DNA from: Mesorhizobium sp. B2-4-15
GTDB taxonomy: Bacteria > Pseudomonadota > Alphaproteobacteria > Rhizobiales > Rhizobiaceae
Assembly (NCBI RefSeq): GCF_006658505.1
Contig: NZ_VFUZ01000009.1
Span: 1-64,000, forward strand
Length of the DNA: 64,000 bases
Direction: 5' to 3'
Shown: in pieces, positions 32,791-43,779 of the stretch
Layout: each line of letters opens with the position of its first letter
Position numbering within the stretch: position 1 is the first letter of the stretch
Notes under the pieces: model-generated
What the model saw: the letters and a program-made list of their open reading frames with translations, nothing else
Databases searched by the model: none
Told to the model about the DNA's origin: nothing
Program-made: the position numbers and the translations under genes

Positions 32791-34845
32791 GTGAACACAG
32801 CGGCATTTCCAGCAGGCGGCGCGTCCGGCGATCCTCTGCTTCAGCCGTTTCGGCTCAAGGGTCTGACGCTGCGCAACCGTGTCGTCAGCACCAGTCACGC
32901 CTCGATGCTGGACGATGGCGGGCTGCCGCTCGAGCGCTACCAACGCTACCATGAGGAGAAGGCGCGCGGCGGCCTGGCGATGACCATGGCGGGCGGCTCG
33001 GCCATGACCTCGCCCGACTCCAGTTGGGGTGGCGGTCAGCTGGACCTTTCGACCGATCGCATCGTCCCTCATCTCCAGTTGCTATCGCAGCGAATCCATC
33101 GCCACGGCGCCGCCGTCATGTGCCAGGTCTCACATCTTGGCCGGCGCGCCACCGCCTACGCCGGGAACTGGCTCCCGCCGGTGGCACCGTCACGCATCCG
33201 AGAGACGCGAAACCGGAATTTCCCGAAGGAGATGGACGCTGCGGACATCGGCAGGATCATCGAGGATTACGCCAGCGCCGCCAGGCGCTGCCGTGACGGA
33301 GGTCTGGATGGCATCGAAACCGTTGCCGGCGGCCATCTGATCGGGCAATTCCTGTCGCGTAGAACCAATAGGCGCACGGACGCCTACGGCGGCTCGCTGG
33401 AAAACCGTGCCCGCTTCGGCTTGATGGTTCACGAGGCGATCCGCCGCGCAGTCGGCGACGACTTCGCTGTGGGTATCCGCTTCGTGATCGACGAGGCGGT
33501 CGAAGACGGACCGGATTTCGAGGAATGCCTTGATTTCGCCCGGCTGTTCGAGCGGGAAGGCCATATCGACTTCTTCAACTGCATCTTTGGCCGCATGGAC
33601 ACTGAGCTGTCCCTGGCCGAGCAAAACATGCCCGGCATGTTTAGCCCCAGCGCGCCGTTTTTGCCCGTGGTCGGCAGGTTCAAGCGGGAAACCAAACTGC
33701 CCGTGATCCACGCCGCGGCAATCCGGGATGTAGCCACGGCTCGACATGCCATCCGCGAAAACCTGGTCGATCTGGTCGGCATGACCCGGGCGCATATCGC
33801 CGACCCCCATATCGTCAACAAGGTGATGCGCGGAGAAGAAGAACGCATCCGCCCGTGTGTCGGCGCATCCTATTGCCTGTACAAGAAGGTGCAGTGCATT
33901 CACAACCCGGCCAGCGGCCATGAGACGATCGTCAACCACATCATTGACCGGGCCGAAACGCCGAAACGGGTGGTCGTGGTCGGCGGTGGCCCGGGTGGGA
34001 TGGAAGCGGCACGGGTCGCCGCCGAGCGCGGACACAAAGTGACCCTGCTTGAAGCCGGAGCACGGCTTGGCGGACAGGTGCTCGTCGCGGCCTCCGCCTC
34101 CGACCGCAAGGATCTCATCGGCATAGTCGACTGGCGCACCGGCGAACTCACTCGCCTTGGTGTGGAAGTTCGTCTCAACACCTATGCGGACGCAGCAGTG
34201 GTCCTCGCCGACAAACCGGACGCGGTCATCATCGCCACCGGCGGCGTTCCCGACATGGAGTGGCTGGAGGGCGCCGAACATTGCCACAGCGTCTGGGACG
34301 TCTTGACCGGGGTGGTGCCGGCGAAGGACGATGTGCTCATCTACGATGAGACCGGACGCCAGGCCGCAATTTCCTGCGCTCTGCATCTTGCCCGTCTGGG
34401 GCGCTTGGTCAGCCTGGCCATAGCGGACGACACCCTGGCGATCGAGACGCCTTATCCGGACAGGGTGAGTTTTCGCAAACGCGCCTCGGAACGCGGCATC
34501 CGCGTCATCAGCGACGTGCGCCTGGTCAAGGCAGCACGCCAAGGCAACGGAATAGCCGCCACATTCCGGCACGAACTCACCGGTGCGGAAACGGAAGTGC
34601 TCGCAGCCCAACTCATTGTCGAGCGCGGCACCGCCCCCATGGAGGATACCTACCAGGAATTGCGTGCGTGCTCAGCCAACAACGGCGTCACCGACATAGC
34701 ACTCATGACCGGCGCGGGGACAAAGGAAGCTGATAATGCCCAAGCCGCTGGATCGTTTGTCTTGCACCGCATTGGAGACGCGGTTGCCAGCCGGGACATC
34801 TACTCGTCGATCTACGAGGCCTACCGGCTCTGCTCGCAATTGTAG
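32791..34845 (+). CDS. NADH:flavin oxidoreductase, N-methylproline demethylase (StcD)-like, 684 aa
   Basis: An old-yellow-enzyme TIM barrel (LLQPFRLKGLTLRNRVVS; about 180-210 GGHLIGQFLSRRTN and RTDAYGGSLENRARF) is followed by a Fe-S segment at about 355 (CVGASYC, then C before IHNPASG) and a FAD/NAD domain from about 393 (VVVVGGGPGGMEAARVA). This is the layout of trimethylamine, dimethylamine and stachydrine (N-methylproline) demethylases. Only three cysteines are seen in a C-x5-C-x6-C pattern. The start is GTG at 32791, because GGGAGGGGG lies just upstream; ATG at 32770 has none. It probably removes N-methyl groups from a betaine or N-methyl amino acid, controlled by the divergent LysR protein. 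Confidence 0.85.
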   Translation: MNTAAFPAGGASGDPLLQPFRLKGLTLRNRVVSTSHASMLDDGGLPLERYQRYHEEKARGGLAMTMAGGSAMTSPDSSWGGGQLDLSTDRIVPHLQLLSQRIHRHGAAVMCQVSHLGRRATAYAGNWLPPVAPSRIRETRNRNFPKEMDAADIGRIIEDYASAARRCRDGGLDGIETVAGGHLIGQFLSRRTNRRTDAYGGSLENRARFGLMVHEAIRRAVGDDFAVGIRFVIDEAVEDGPDFEECLDFARLFEREGHIDFFNCIFGRMDTELSLAEQNMPGMFSPSAPFLPVVGRFKRETKLPVIHAAAIRDVATARHAIRENLVDLVGMTRAHIADPHIVNKVMRGEEERIRPCVGASYCLYKKVQCIHNPASGHETIVNHIIDRAETPKRVVVVGGGPGGMEAARVAAERGHKVTLLEAGARLGGQVLVAASASDRKDLIGIVDWRTGELTRLGVEVRLNTYADAAVVLADKPDAVIIATGGVPDMEWLEGAEHCHSVWDVLTGVVPAKDDVLIYDETGRQAAISCALHLARLGRLVSLAIADDTLAIETPYPDRVSFRKRASERGIRVISDVRLVKAARQGNGIAATFRHELTGAETEVLAAQLIVERGTAPMEDTYQELRACSANNGVTDIALMTGAGTKEADNAQAAGSFVLHRIGDAVASRDIYSSIYEAYRLCSQL

Positions 34846-34923
34846 CGTCGGGAGAGTTCCGCGGCACGGATGACGGCGGAGCTAACGGCGGCTCCCAAAA
34901 CCTCTATTCCTGGACAGTTCATC

Positions 34924-35065
34924 AAACTCGATCGAATTGACATCGAGATCCATGGAGCAGCTCACCGACATGGATATCGGCATTGACAAATATTTCAGCT
35001 TCGCGGTGCTGAGGTCTCCCACCGTCAAGACGCATATGTCGCTGCCCAGCCTCTTTCCCTTGTAG
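34924..35065 (+). pseudogene. internally deleted remnant of an Lrp/AsnC gene
   Basis: From 34,924 the sequence reads KLDRIDIEI, the first nine residues after the start of the Lrp protein at 31,236, and then after one base jumps to MEQLTDMDIGIDKYFSF and on to LPSLFPL and the stop at 35,065. The last 37 residues match the end of that Lrp in 30 positions. About 350 bp of the middle are gone. So a second, related regulator once stood before the ABC-transporter block and has been deleted. Confidence 0.85.
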
Positions 35066-36717
<1,652 letters not shown>

Positions 36718-36721
<4 letters not shown>

Positions 36722-37569
36722 GCGTCCCTGTCCCTGATCTTCTGCGGCAGGTTGTCGATCAGCAGGTTGACGCTGATGGTCAGGCTAGCGATCGCCAGCG
36801 AAGGCACGATGACTGCAGGCGCCGCGAAGGGCAGGCCGCCGATGTTCTCGCGCACCAGCGCGCCCCAATCGGCGAGCGGCGGCTGCAGGCCGAGCCCCAG
36901 GAACGAGAGGCCGGAGAGCAGGAGCACGATGAAGACGAAGCGCAGGCCGAAGTCGGCAAGCACCGGACGGATGATATTGGGCAGAATCTCCGACCCGATG
37001 AGATAGACGGTGCTCTCGCCACGGACGCGAGCGACGGTCATGAAGTCCATGGTGTTGATGTTGACGGCGAGCGCCCGCGCGAAGCGGTAGGCGCCTGGTA
37101 TATAGATGACGGCCAGCGTCAGGATCAGCGCCGGGATCGACGAGCCGACCGCGGCGACGACCACAAGGCCGAACAGCTTGCTGGGGATGGAATTCATGGC
37201 GTCGAGGAAGCGGCTGAGGCAGATGTCGAGCCAGCCACCGGTGACGGCCGCGATCATCCCCAGCACGACGCCCGAAAAGCAGGCGATGGCGACGGAGGCG
37301 AGCGATATGCCGACGGTGTAGCGCGCGCCCATAAGCACCCGCGAGAGCATGTCGCGCCCCAGATAGTCCGAGCCGAGCCATAGCCCCTGACGCATCGGGC
37401 CGAAATAATCGTCGTCGACGATGTCTCCAATCGAATGAGGAATGATGTAGGGCGCGAGGATCGCGACAAGCGTCCAAGCCAGGATGACCAAAGCGGCCAC
37501 GATGCCCACGAGGCTGTAGCTGTGGCCCAGGAAGGATCGACGGGAGGTTGTGGCGCGCGCAATCGTCAT
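36718..37569 (-). CDS. ABC transporter permease, DppC type, 283 aa
   Basis: Six membrane segments, beginning SLVGIVAALVILAWTLVAIL, with the DppC mark GSDYLGRDMLSRVLMGAR after the first periplasmic loop and the EAA-like loop ARVRGESTVYLIGSEILPNI. Inner-membrane partner of DppB. It overlaps the gene before and the gene after by 4 bp each, so the three transport genes are translated together. Confidence 0.92.
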
Positions 37570-38516
37570 CTGAGCCTCGGGTTGGACATGATGGCGACGA
37601 CATCGGCGGCGGTGATGAGCAATAGATAGCCGAGGCAGAAGATCATCGCGCAGCTCTGGATCAGCGGCAGGTCTCGGGTGGCGACGGCATCGACCATCAG
37701 CTTGGCGATGCCGGGATAGTTGAAGATCGTCTCGACGATGATGACGCCGCCGACCAGATAGGACAGCGAGAGCGCGACCGCGTTGACGATCGGCCCGAGC
37801 GCATTGGGGAGCGCGTGTCTCAGCACCATGCGGCCGCGTGAGGCGCCTTTGAGCAGCGCCATCTCGACATAAGGCGTGGAGAGCGTCTCGATGACCGCGG
37901 CGCGGGTCATGCGGATCATCTGAGCGGAGATGACGAAGGTCAGCGTGATCACGGGCATTGCATAGATGCGCACGAGGTCGGTCAGAGTATGCGCCTCATT
38001 GACCGAGGACAGCGCCGGCAGCCATTTGAGATAAACGGCGAAGAGCAGGACCGCGAGGGTCGCGACCATGAATTCCGGCACGGAGATGACGCCGATCGAA
38101 ACGACGGTGACGGTGCGGTCGTAGAGGGAGCCGCGCAGCATGGCGGCGGTGATACCCAACGTCAGCGCCAGGGGCACCGAGAGCAGGGTGGTGATGCCGG
38201 CAAGCTCCATGGTGTTGACGAAGCGCCCACCGATCAGCGCCGCGACCGGCATCTGGTTGGCATAGGAAGTGCCGAGATCGCCGTGGAGCAGGCCGAGAAG
38301 CCAGCGCAGGAAGCGCAGGATTGCCGGATCGTTGAGATGCATGGCCTCGCGCAGGCCGGCGACGGCTTCGGGTGTAGCCGCCTGGCCGAGCAGGATCGAC
38401 GCGGTGTCGCCGGGCAGCATGCTGGTGGCGAAAAAAACGGCGAACAGCACGATCAGAAGCGTGACCGCCGCGATCCCCAGCCGCTTCAGCACGAGGTTGA
38501 GAACCCCAGACGTCAT
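37566..38516 (-). CDS. ABC transporter permease, DppB type, 316 aa
   Basis: Typical DppB order: KRLGIAAVTLLIVLFAVFFA at the start, the LPGDTASILLGQ segment, GDLGTSYANQMPV, and the cytoplasmic loop ALLKGASRGRMVLRHALPNA. ATG at 38516 is preceded by AGGAG; a frame beginning at 38558 adds a polar leader and is rejected. A hairpin lies between it and the binding-protein gene. Confidence 0.92.
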   Translation of the reverse strand: MTSGVLNLVLKRLGIAAVTLLIVLFAVFFATSMLPGDTASILLGQAATPEAVAGLREAMHLNDPAILRFLRWLLGLLHGDLGTSYANQMPVAALIGGRFVNTMELAGITTLLSVPLALTLGITAAMLRGSLYDRTVTVVSIGVISVPEFMVATLAVLLFAVYLKWLPALSSVNEAHTLTDLVRIYAMPVITLTFVISAQMIRMTRAAVIETLSTPYVEMALLKGASRGRMVLRHALPNALGPIVNAVALSLSYLVGGVIIVETIFNYPGIAKLMVDAVATRDLPLIQSCAMIFCLGYLLLITAADVVAIMSNPRLR

Positions 38517-38564
38517 GGAAGCGCTCCTGCGGTTGTTCGGCCAAGTAATCTTGCGCAACGAAAT

Positions 38565-38592
38565 GCCGGGGGCTGGCTGACTGGCCCCCGGC
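38565..38592 (-). promoter_or_regulatory. intercistronic stem-loop between binding-protein and permease genes
   Basis: GCCGGGGGC (38565-38573) and GCCCCCGGC (38584-38592) form a nine-base GC stem with a ten-base loop, ten bases past the stop of the binding-protein gene. No T-run follows, so it is not a classical terminator. Such stems protect the 3' end of binding-protein mRNA and raise its level over the permeases. Confidence 0.65.
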
Positions 38593-38601
38593 TGGCTTCC
38601 C

Positions 38602-40218
38602 TCAGGCTTCGAGCCAGAGATATTCCGCCATTGCGTACCCCATCATGCCACCGAGCGGGTTCGCCTCCAAACCCTTCACCTTGCTGGAGAGGGCATCCAC
38701 GTTGGAAATGTAGGCCGGGATGATGGTGCCGGCCTCCTCGGAGACCATAGCCTGCATCTGGCCATAGATCTCCTTGCGCTTGGCCTGGTCGAGCAGGCCG
38801 CGCGCCTCGATGAGCATCTTGTCGAACTTCTCGGACTTGTACTGGCTTTCGTTCCACGGCGCGTTGGATGCGTAGAGGAGCGAGAACAGAATGTCCGGCG
38901 TGGGGCGCGGATTGATGTTGCCGAAATGGATTGGCGCCTTGAGCCAGTAATTGTCCCAGTAGCCGTCGGCCGGGACACGCTGGACGTCGAGCTTCATACC
39001 GATATCCGCGCCGGCGGCCTGGATGATCACAGCCATGTCGATCGACGAGGTGGCGGCGTCGGAAGCGACCACCGGGATGGACTGGCCGAGCAGGCCTGCC
39101 TTCTGGAAGTGGAACTTCGCCTTGTCCGGGTCGAAAGCCTTCGGCTTGACGTCGGCGTTGTGGAAGACATTGGCCGGCGAGACGGGCTGGTCGTTGCCGA
39201 CTTCACCGAGGCCACGCAACGCCGATTTGACGATCTGCTCGCGGTTGACGAGATATTTCATGCCGGCCACGAAGTCGGCCTTGTTGCCGGGGTCCATATC
39301 GAGCCGAATGTTGAGATCCGTGTAGTTGCCCGAGGTCGTCTTCGACAATTCGAAACCCTGCTGGCCGCTGATGAGCTTCATCGCGCGCGGATTGATCGAG
39401 GCGGCGAAGCTGATGTCGCCGGACAAGAGCGCGTTGACACGGGCGCTGTCGTCACTGATGGCGATGAATTCGAACGAATCCAGGTAGGGCTTGCCCGATT
39501 TCCAGTAGTTCTTGTTCTTGGTGACCACCGAACGCACGCCAGGCTCGAACGTTTGCAGCACGAACGCGCCGGTGCCATTGCCCTTGGAAAAGTCCGTGGT
39601 GCCGTCCTGGACGATCATGAAATGGTGCAGCGCCAGGATGGTCGGCAGGTCGGCATTCGGGTCGGCGAGCGTGATTTCCACGGTCGACTTGTCGATCGCC
39701 TTAAAGCCGGTCATCTGCGCCGCGATCTTGGCGACCTTGGAACCGACCGACTTGTCGAGATGGCGCTTCAGCGAGAAGACGACGTCGTCGGCGGTGAGGT
39801 CCTTGCCGTCGTGGAAGGTGACGCCCTTGCGCAGCTTCACGGTCCAGGTCTTGGCGTCCTTGCTGTCGAAGCTTTCGGCCAGCTCCATCTGCGTGACGCC
39901 ATCCTTGTCGAGGAAAGTCAGTCGGTTGTAGAGCGAGCAGCAGCGGACATAGTCGGTGGAGAGCGACGCCTTTGCCGGATCGAGTGTGTCGGCGGTCGAG
40001 GACGACCAGCCGGCGGCTTTGAAATTTCCGCCGGAAACCGGCGTGGCGGCTACGGCCTGGGTGGCGCGGCCGAGCACCACGCTGCCCGCGGCAATCGCGG
40101 CGCCACCGGCCAACAGCATCTTGAGAAGTTCGCGGCGGTTCGCGCCCCGCCGAATGGCATTTTCGACCATGGCATCGTCTGCGCTGGTCCAGTTCGTGAT
40201 CTTGTCTTTCATGTTCAT
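38602..40218 (-). CDS. ABC transporter substrate-binding protein, family 5 (peptide/opine/nickel), 538 aa
   Basis: The leader (ANRRELLKMLLAGGAAIAAG) is long, with an RR-like start and AxA cleavage at QAVAA; it may be a Tat signal. SBP_bac_5 marks: LAESFDSKDAKTWTVKLRKG, TFHDGKDLTADDVVFSLKR, NGTGAFVLQTFEPG. The mature protein binds the imported solute in the periplasm. ATG at 40218 follows AAGGGG. It is 58 bp downstream of the HAD gene, probably in one transcript. Family members of this kind in rhizobia carry peptides, opines or betaines; the ligand is not visible. Confidence 0.92.
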   Translation of the reverse strand: MNMKDKITNWTSADDAMVENAIRRGANRRELLKMLLAGGAAIAAGSVVLGRATQAVAATPVSGGNFKAAGWSSSTADTLDPAKASLSTDYVRCCSLYNRLTFLDKDGVTQMELAESFDSKDAKTWTVKLRKGVTFHDGKDLTADDVVFSLKRHLDKSVGSKVAKIAAQMTGFKAIDKSTVEITLADPNADLPTILALHHFMIVQDGTTDFSKGNGTGAFVLQTFEPGVRSVVTKNKNYWKSGKPYLDSFEFIAISDDSARVNALLSGDISFAASINPRAMKLISGQQGFELSKTTSGNYTDLNIRLDMDPGNKADFVAGMKYLVNREQIVKSALRGLGEVGNDQPVSPANVFHNADVKPKAFDPDKAKFHFQKAGLLGQSIPVVASDAATSSIDMAVIIQAAGADIGMKLDVQRVPADGYWDNYWLKAPIHFGNINPRPTPDILFSLLYASNAPWNESQYKSEKFDKMLIEARGLLDQAKRKEIYGQMQAMVSEEAGTIIPAYISNVDALSSKVKGLEANPLGGMMGYAMAEYLWLEA

Positions 40219-40276
40219 TCCCCTTTCTGTTGTTTGGTCAGGATGCTCGTCTTGCTGCGGCTTTCCGGGCTTTGGC

Positions 40277-40999
40277 TCAGGTTCGTTCCTTCAGGCTTTC
40301 CCGAACGGCCGCTGCAAGGGAGGCCATCGAGGTGAAGTGGTGGTCTGGTACGGTGAAGCGCTCGGGCTCGATCGTGCCGCCATAGCCCTTCTGGGCGTGC
40401 CGGCGTTCGATCCAGCAATTGGACATGCCGAGCGCCCGGGATACGCCGATGTCGTGATGCTGGCTTTGCGCGACGTGCAGGATGTCGTCCTTGCTGTCGC
40501 CCCTTGAGGCGACGAAATCGAAGACCTTCTGGAAGAAAGCAGGGTCGGGTTTCTCCGTGCCGGTCTCGTCGGCCGTGAAGGTGGCGAAGAAGGGTGATCC
40601 GAGCTGCTTCTCGAAATGATCGAGCGCCCAGCGCCGGGCATTGGTCATGGCAATCAGCTTGTGTGACTTCGCAAGCTCGGCCAATGCCGCCTCACTGTCG
40701 GGGAAACCTTGCCAGGCACTGGCGGAGTCCCGCAGCCGGACGCCATATTTCTCCTCGGCCGGCAGACCGAGTTGTGGGGCCATAACCATGTAGACACGCA
40801 CGAGATCGTCGGGAAACAGGCCCGCATCGGGCATGTAGCGAGCCTGCCGGTACAGGGCCAGCGCGGCTTCGCAATCGATGGCAACGCCGGCCTCGGCGGC
40901 AATCCCGGCCAAGCAGGTCGTAATGCCGCCTTCGAAGTCGATCAGCGTGCCGACAACGTCGAAGGTCATATATTTGGATTCGCTGAAGCCCCTGGCCAA
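40277..40999 (-). CDS. haloacid dehalogenase type II-like HAD hydrolase, 240 aa
   Basis: Motif I TFDVVGTLIDFE with the nucleophilic Asp, motif II in IAMTNARRWALDHF, motif III Lys in ETGTEKPDPAFFQ. L-2-haloacid dehalogenase-type HAD proteins have this size. The start is taken as TTG at 40999, because AGGAGAG stands eight bases before it and ten residues precede the domain, as in the family; ATG at 40969 would cut the first strand. It lies directly before the ABC-transporter genes. It could be a dehalogenase or a phosphatase. Confidence 0.8.
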   Translation of the reverse strand: MARGFSESKYMTFDVVGTLIDFEGGITTCLAGIAAEAGVAIDCEAALALYRQARYMPDAGLFPDDLVRVYMVMAPQLGLPAEEKYGVRLRDSASAWQGFPDSEAALAELAKSHKLIAMTNARRWALDHFEKQLGSPFFATFTADETGTEKPDPAFFQKVFDFVASRGDSKDDILHVAQSQHHDIGVSRALGMSNCWIERRHAQKGYGGTIEPERFTVPDHHFTSMASLAAAVRESLKERT

Positions 41000-41235
41000 G
41001 ACTGGCTCTCCTCTGCGCGCGGCCGCATTAATCGTGCTGAACAGAACAAAGTTCCGTGCTGTCCGGAGCGTCGGCCTTTTCAAAGGCCCGGAACTTCGGG
41101 TCTTCTGGCCTTGTCTTAACAGCAGTCTGGCACTTCCCCCGCGCTGGATTCGCCGAAAAGGCGTGAGGGGGCGGCACAAAATTGCGAAATCATCTGCCCC
41201 GGCGATATTTCGAGACACGAAATATTCGCTGCCCG

Positions 41236-42609
41236 TCATGGCAGGGCCTGGCGAACATCCAGGTCCTCTAGCGTCTGGTCAAGCGTTCGGCGCGTGCGCT
41301 CCACGATCACGTCGATGTCGCTGTCTGTGCAGCACAGCGGGGGTGCATAGCCGATAACCCCATGCGCAAACGCACGGATGATGAGGCCGTTGTCCCATGC
41401 CCTGTCGAAGACCCGCCGCGCCGGCATGGCCGACGCTGGAAGCGGTGTCTTCCTCTCTTTATCGACCACAAGTTCGATCGCCGCGAGCATGCCGCGACCG
41501 CGCACATCGCCGACCAACGGATGGTCGCGCAAGCCCGACAGGCCAGCCATCAGGCGGGCGCCGGCCTTGATGCCGTTCTCCAGAAGACCGTCTTCGTAGA
41601 GCTTCAACACTTCGAGGGCGACGGCGGCGCTGACCGGGTGGGCGGAATAGGTATAGCCGTGGCCGACGGCCGAGGCGCCCGCGCCATCGGCGATGACCTC
41701 GTAGACATGGTCGGCCATGAACACCGCGCCCATCGGAACATAGCCCGAGGTCAGGCCCTTCGCCGTCGTCATGAAATCGGGAACGATGTCCTCGTCCGTG
41801 CAGGCAAACAGGGGCCCAGTGCGGCCGAAGCCGGTGATCACTTCGTCGGCGATGAACAGGATGCCGTACTCCCGGCAGAGTTCGCGCATGGCCTTGATCC
41901 AGCCTTTCGGCGGGACGATGACGCCGCCCGAGCCCTGGATCGGCTCGGCATAGAAGGCGGCGACCCGCCACGGCCCGATCTCCTCGATCTTGGCCTTTAG
42001 CGCGGCAAGCGACGCGGCGATGATCGCGTTCCCATCCTCGCCTACCGGGTTGCGATAGGGATAGGGGGAAGGGATCTTGTGCTGCCATTCGAAGGGAATG
42101 CCGAAGCCGGCATGAAAGGCGGGCAGGGCGGTGAGGCCCGCGCCGACCACCGACGACCCGTGATAGCCCTGCTCGATGGATATGAACTGGTCGCGTTTCG
42201 GCTCGCCCCTCGCATTCCAGTAGTAGCGGACGAAACGGATCGTGCTGTCGACCGCGTCGGAACCCCCGAGCGTGAAATAGACGTGATTGAGATCGCCGGG
42301 CGCGCGCTCGGCCAGCTCCGAGGCGAGCCGGATGGCCGCCTCCGAGCCGAGATCGAAATAAGCCGTGGCGTAGGGAAGCTCGCGCATCTGCCGGGCTGCC
42401 GCCTCGACTATGCTGTCGTGGCCATAGCCGGCATTGACGCACCACAACCCCGCGAAACCGTCGAGAAGTTGCCGGCCGGACGCATCGGTCACGGTGGCGC
42501 CCTTGGCCGATTTCAGCACGCGTACGCCGACCGCCTCATGGCCACGGTATGAGGCGACAGGATGGATAAGATGGGCGCGGTCGAGTTCGATCAGGGAATT
42601 GGCGAGCAT
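41236..42609 (-). CDS. class III aminotransferase (omega-amino acid:pyruvate type), 457 aa
   Basis: PLP-dependent class III: GFAGLWCVNAGYGHDSIVEA, the YYHG-like EQGYHGSSVVGAG, FIADEVITGFGRTG with the conserved Asp, and the Lys region TTAKGLTSGYVPMGAV. It moves an amino group from an omega-amino acid or diamine to pyruvate or a keto acid. ATG at 42609 follows CGGAG. It is 13 bp downstream of the GNAT gene and cotranscribed. With the GabD-like protein encoded nearby it could convert GABA to succinate. Confidence 0.9.
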   Translation of the reverse strand: MLANSLIELDRAHLIHPVASYRGHEAVGVRVLKSAKGATVTDASGRQLLDGFAGLWCVNAGYGHDSIVEAAARQMRELPYATAYFDLGSEAAIRLASELAERAPGDLNHVYFTLGGSDAVDSTIRFVRYYWNARGEPKRDQFISIEQGYHGSSVVGAGLTALPAFHAGFGIPFEWQHKIPSPYPYRNPVGEDGNAIIAASLAALKAKIEEIGPWRVAAFYAEPIQGSGGVIVPPKGWIKAMRELCREYGILFIADEVITGFGRTGPLFACTDEDIVPDFMTTAKGLTSGYVPMGAVFMADHVYEVIADGAGASAVGHGYTYSAHPVSAAVALEVLKLYEDGLLENGIKAGARLMAGLSGLRDHPLVGDVRGRGMLAAIELVVDKERKTPLPASAMPARRVFDRAWDNGLIIRAFAHGVIGYAPPLCCTDSDIDVIVERTRRTLDQTLEDLDVRQALP

Positions 42610-42622
42610 TGTTGTCTCCGGA

Positions 42623-43462
42623 CTAGCCGAGCGCCTGGTTGGCGAGGGCGAAAATTCTTGGCCTGGACTGTTCAGTATCTTTCTTGGGCGGACGGTCCAT
42701 GGCCACCCCGCCGCCGACATGGGCGAGGCCGATTTCCTCGAGCCAGCCGGCAATGCCGGTCCTGCTGTCGGTATCGACACGCAGGAAGGCGCCGGGGCGG
42801 GTCGCGGCGAAGAACGCGATTAGGGCCTTCGCGGCGTCAGCACTTCCCGCGATGACCGGACCGATCACCTCGCCGCGTCCGAACGGTCGGATCGCGGCAT
42901 AGGCCTCGATAACCCCGTTGCGGCGGATCATGGCGAATTGGCCGCGCTCGGCCAGCGCATCGATCAAGGCTTCACGGTCGGCGCCATAGGCACCGCGGTC
43001 CAGCGCCTTAATTTCCGGCAGGTCATCGGCGCCTGCTGCGTCCACGCCGTCGGGCGCCTCAAGCTCGGTGACCTTGCCCTGATGCTGCATGATGGTGCCG
43101 GAGGGCACGAAGCCCAGCTTCTGATAAAGAGGCATGCCGTCGGTCGTCGCGACGAGCCGCAGCGGACGTTCGCCCGCGAGGGTGAAGGCTTGCTCCATGA
43201 GACGGCGCCCGAGCCCCTTGCCCCGCGCGTCCCTGTCGACGATCACCATGTTGATCATGGCGCAGTCCTTGCCGTAGGGCGTGACCAGGATGGTTCCGGT
43301 GACGCGGCCCTGGTCGTCGAGCGCGACCGCGCCGCTCGAAAGCTGCAGCGCCATCTGCCAGTCCTGCTGCCGATGCGGCCATTTCTCCTGGCGGGAAAGC
43401 GCCACCGCGCCCTCGATGTGGTCGGGCCGGAAGGCCTGGAGTTCGATCTCGCCCTGCTGCAT
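42623..43462 (-). CDS. GNAT acetyltransferase with duplicated GNAT-type domain, 279 aa
   Basis: The N-terminal half is a GNAT domain (acetyl-CoA loop VDRDARGKGLGRRLMEQAF, then PLYQKLGFVPSG). The C-terminal half (about 145-279) is a second GNAT-like unit (FGRGEVIGPVIAGS, FLRVDTDSRTGIAGWLEEIG). It acetylates an amine from acetyl-CoA in the cytoplasm. ATG at 43462 follows AAAGGACG. A paralogue with the same two-part layout stands at 52,573, at the other end of the catabolic block. Divergent from the second HAD gene. Confidence 0.85.
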   Translation of the reverse strand: MQQGEIELQAFRPDHIEGAVALSRQEKWPHRQQDWQMALQLSSGAVALDDQGRVTGTILVTPYGKDCAMINMVIVDRDARGKGLGRRLMEQAFTLAGERPLRLVATTDGMPLYQKLGFVPSGTIMQHQGKVTELEAPDGVDAAGADDLPEIKALDRGAYGADREALIDALAERGQFAMIRRNGVIEAYAAIRPFGRGEVIGPVIAGSADAAKALIAFFAATRPGAFLRVDTDSRTGIAGWLEEIGLAHVGGGVAMDRPPKKDTEQSRPRIFALANQALG

Positions 43463-43779
43463 TGAGCGTCCTTTCGTCTGATGCCAAGTTTCGGCTATTG
43501 GCGCGCAGCAGATCGTCTGAAGACCTCGACTTTGGCAGTATCTTTCGCCGTAGCGTGAGGGGCGCGCCGCATCTTGTGCCGGCGCCGTCCGAAGCGAGCG
43601 CGCCACGCCACGAGATCGCGCTGCCATCGCCAGGCAAGATGCTACAGCGTGCCAAACGGGATGGCGGATACGGAACTTTCTGCTTTCGGGAGGTTCATTT
43701 CGGTCAGGTGGCTCGCCGTATGCCGGCATATGATCAAGCATCCCGAATGCGGATGTGCTTCTACCGGAGATCGACGGAC
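43463..43779. promoter_or_regulatory. divergent promoter region, 317 bp
   Basis: It separates the GNAT-aminotransferase unit (minus) from the HAD-oxidase unit (plus) and so should contain both promoters. No operator repeat was picked out by eye. The plus strand is open through it but has no start signal before 43,780. Confidence 0.45.

Noticed and set aside
33190..34611. A 473-residue minus-strand open frame
   Set aside because: Shadow of the N-methylproline-demethylase-like gene; His/Asp/Gly-rich with no motif.
38926..40335. A 469-residue plus-strand open frame
   Set aside because: Antisense to the substrate-binding-protein gene, which has full family motifs.
41130..41150. A sigma-54-type promoter at TGGCAC
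   Set aside because: The second element at the required spacing is missing and the site points into the 3' end of the aminotransferase gene.
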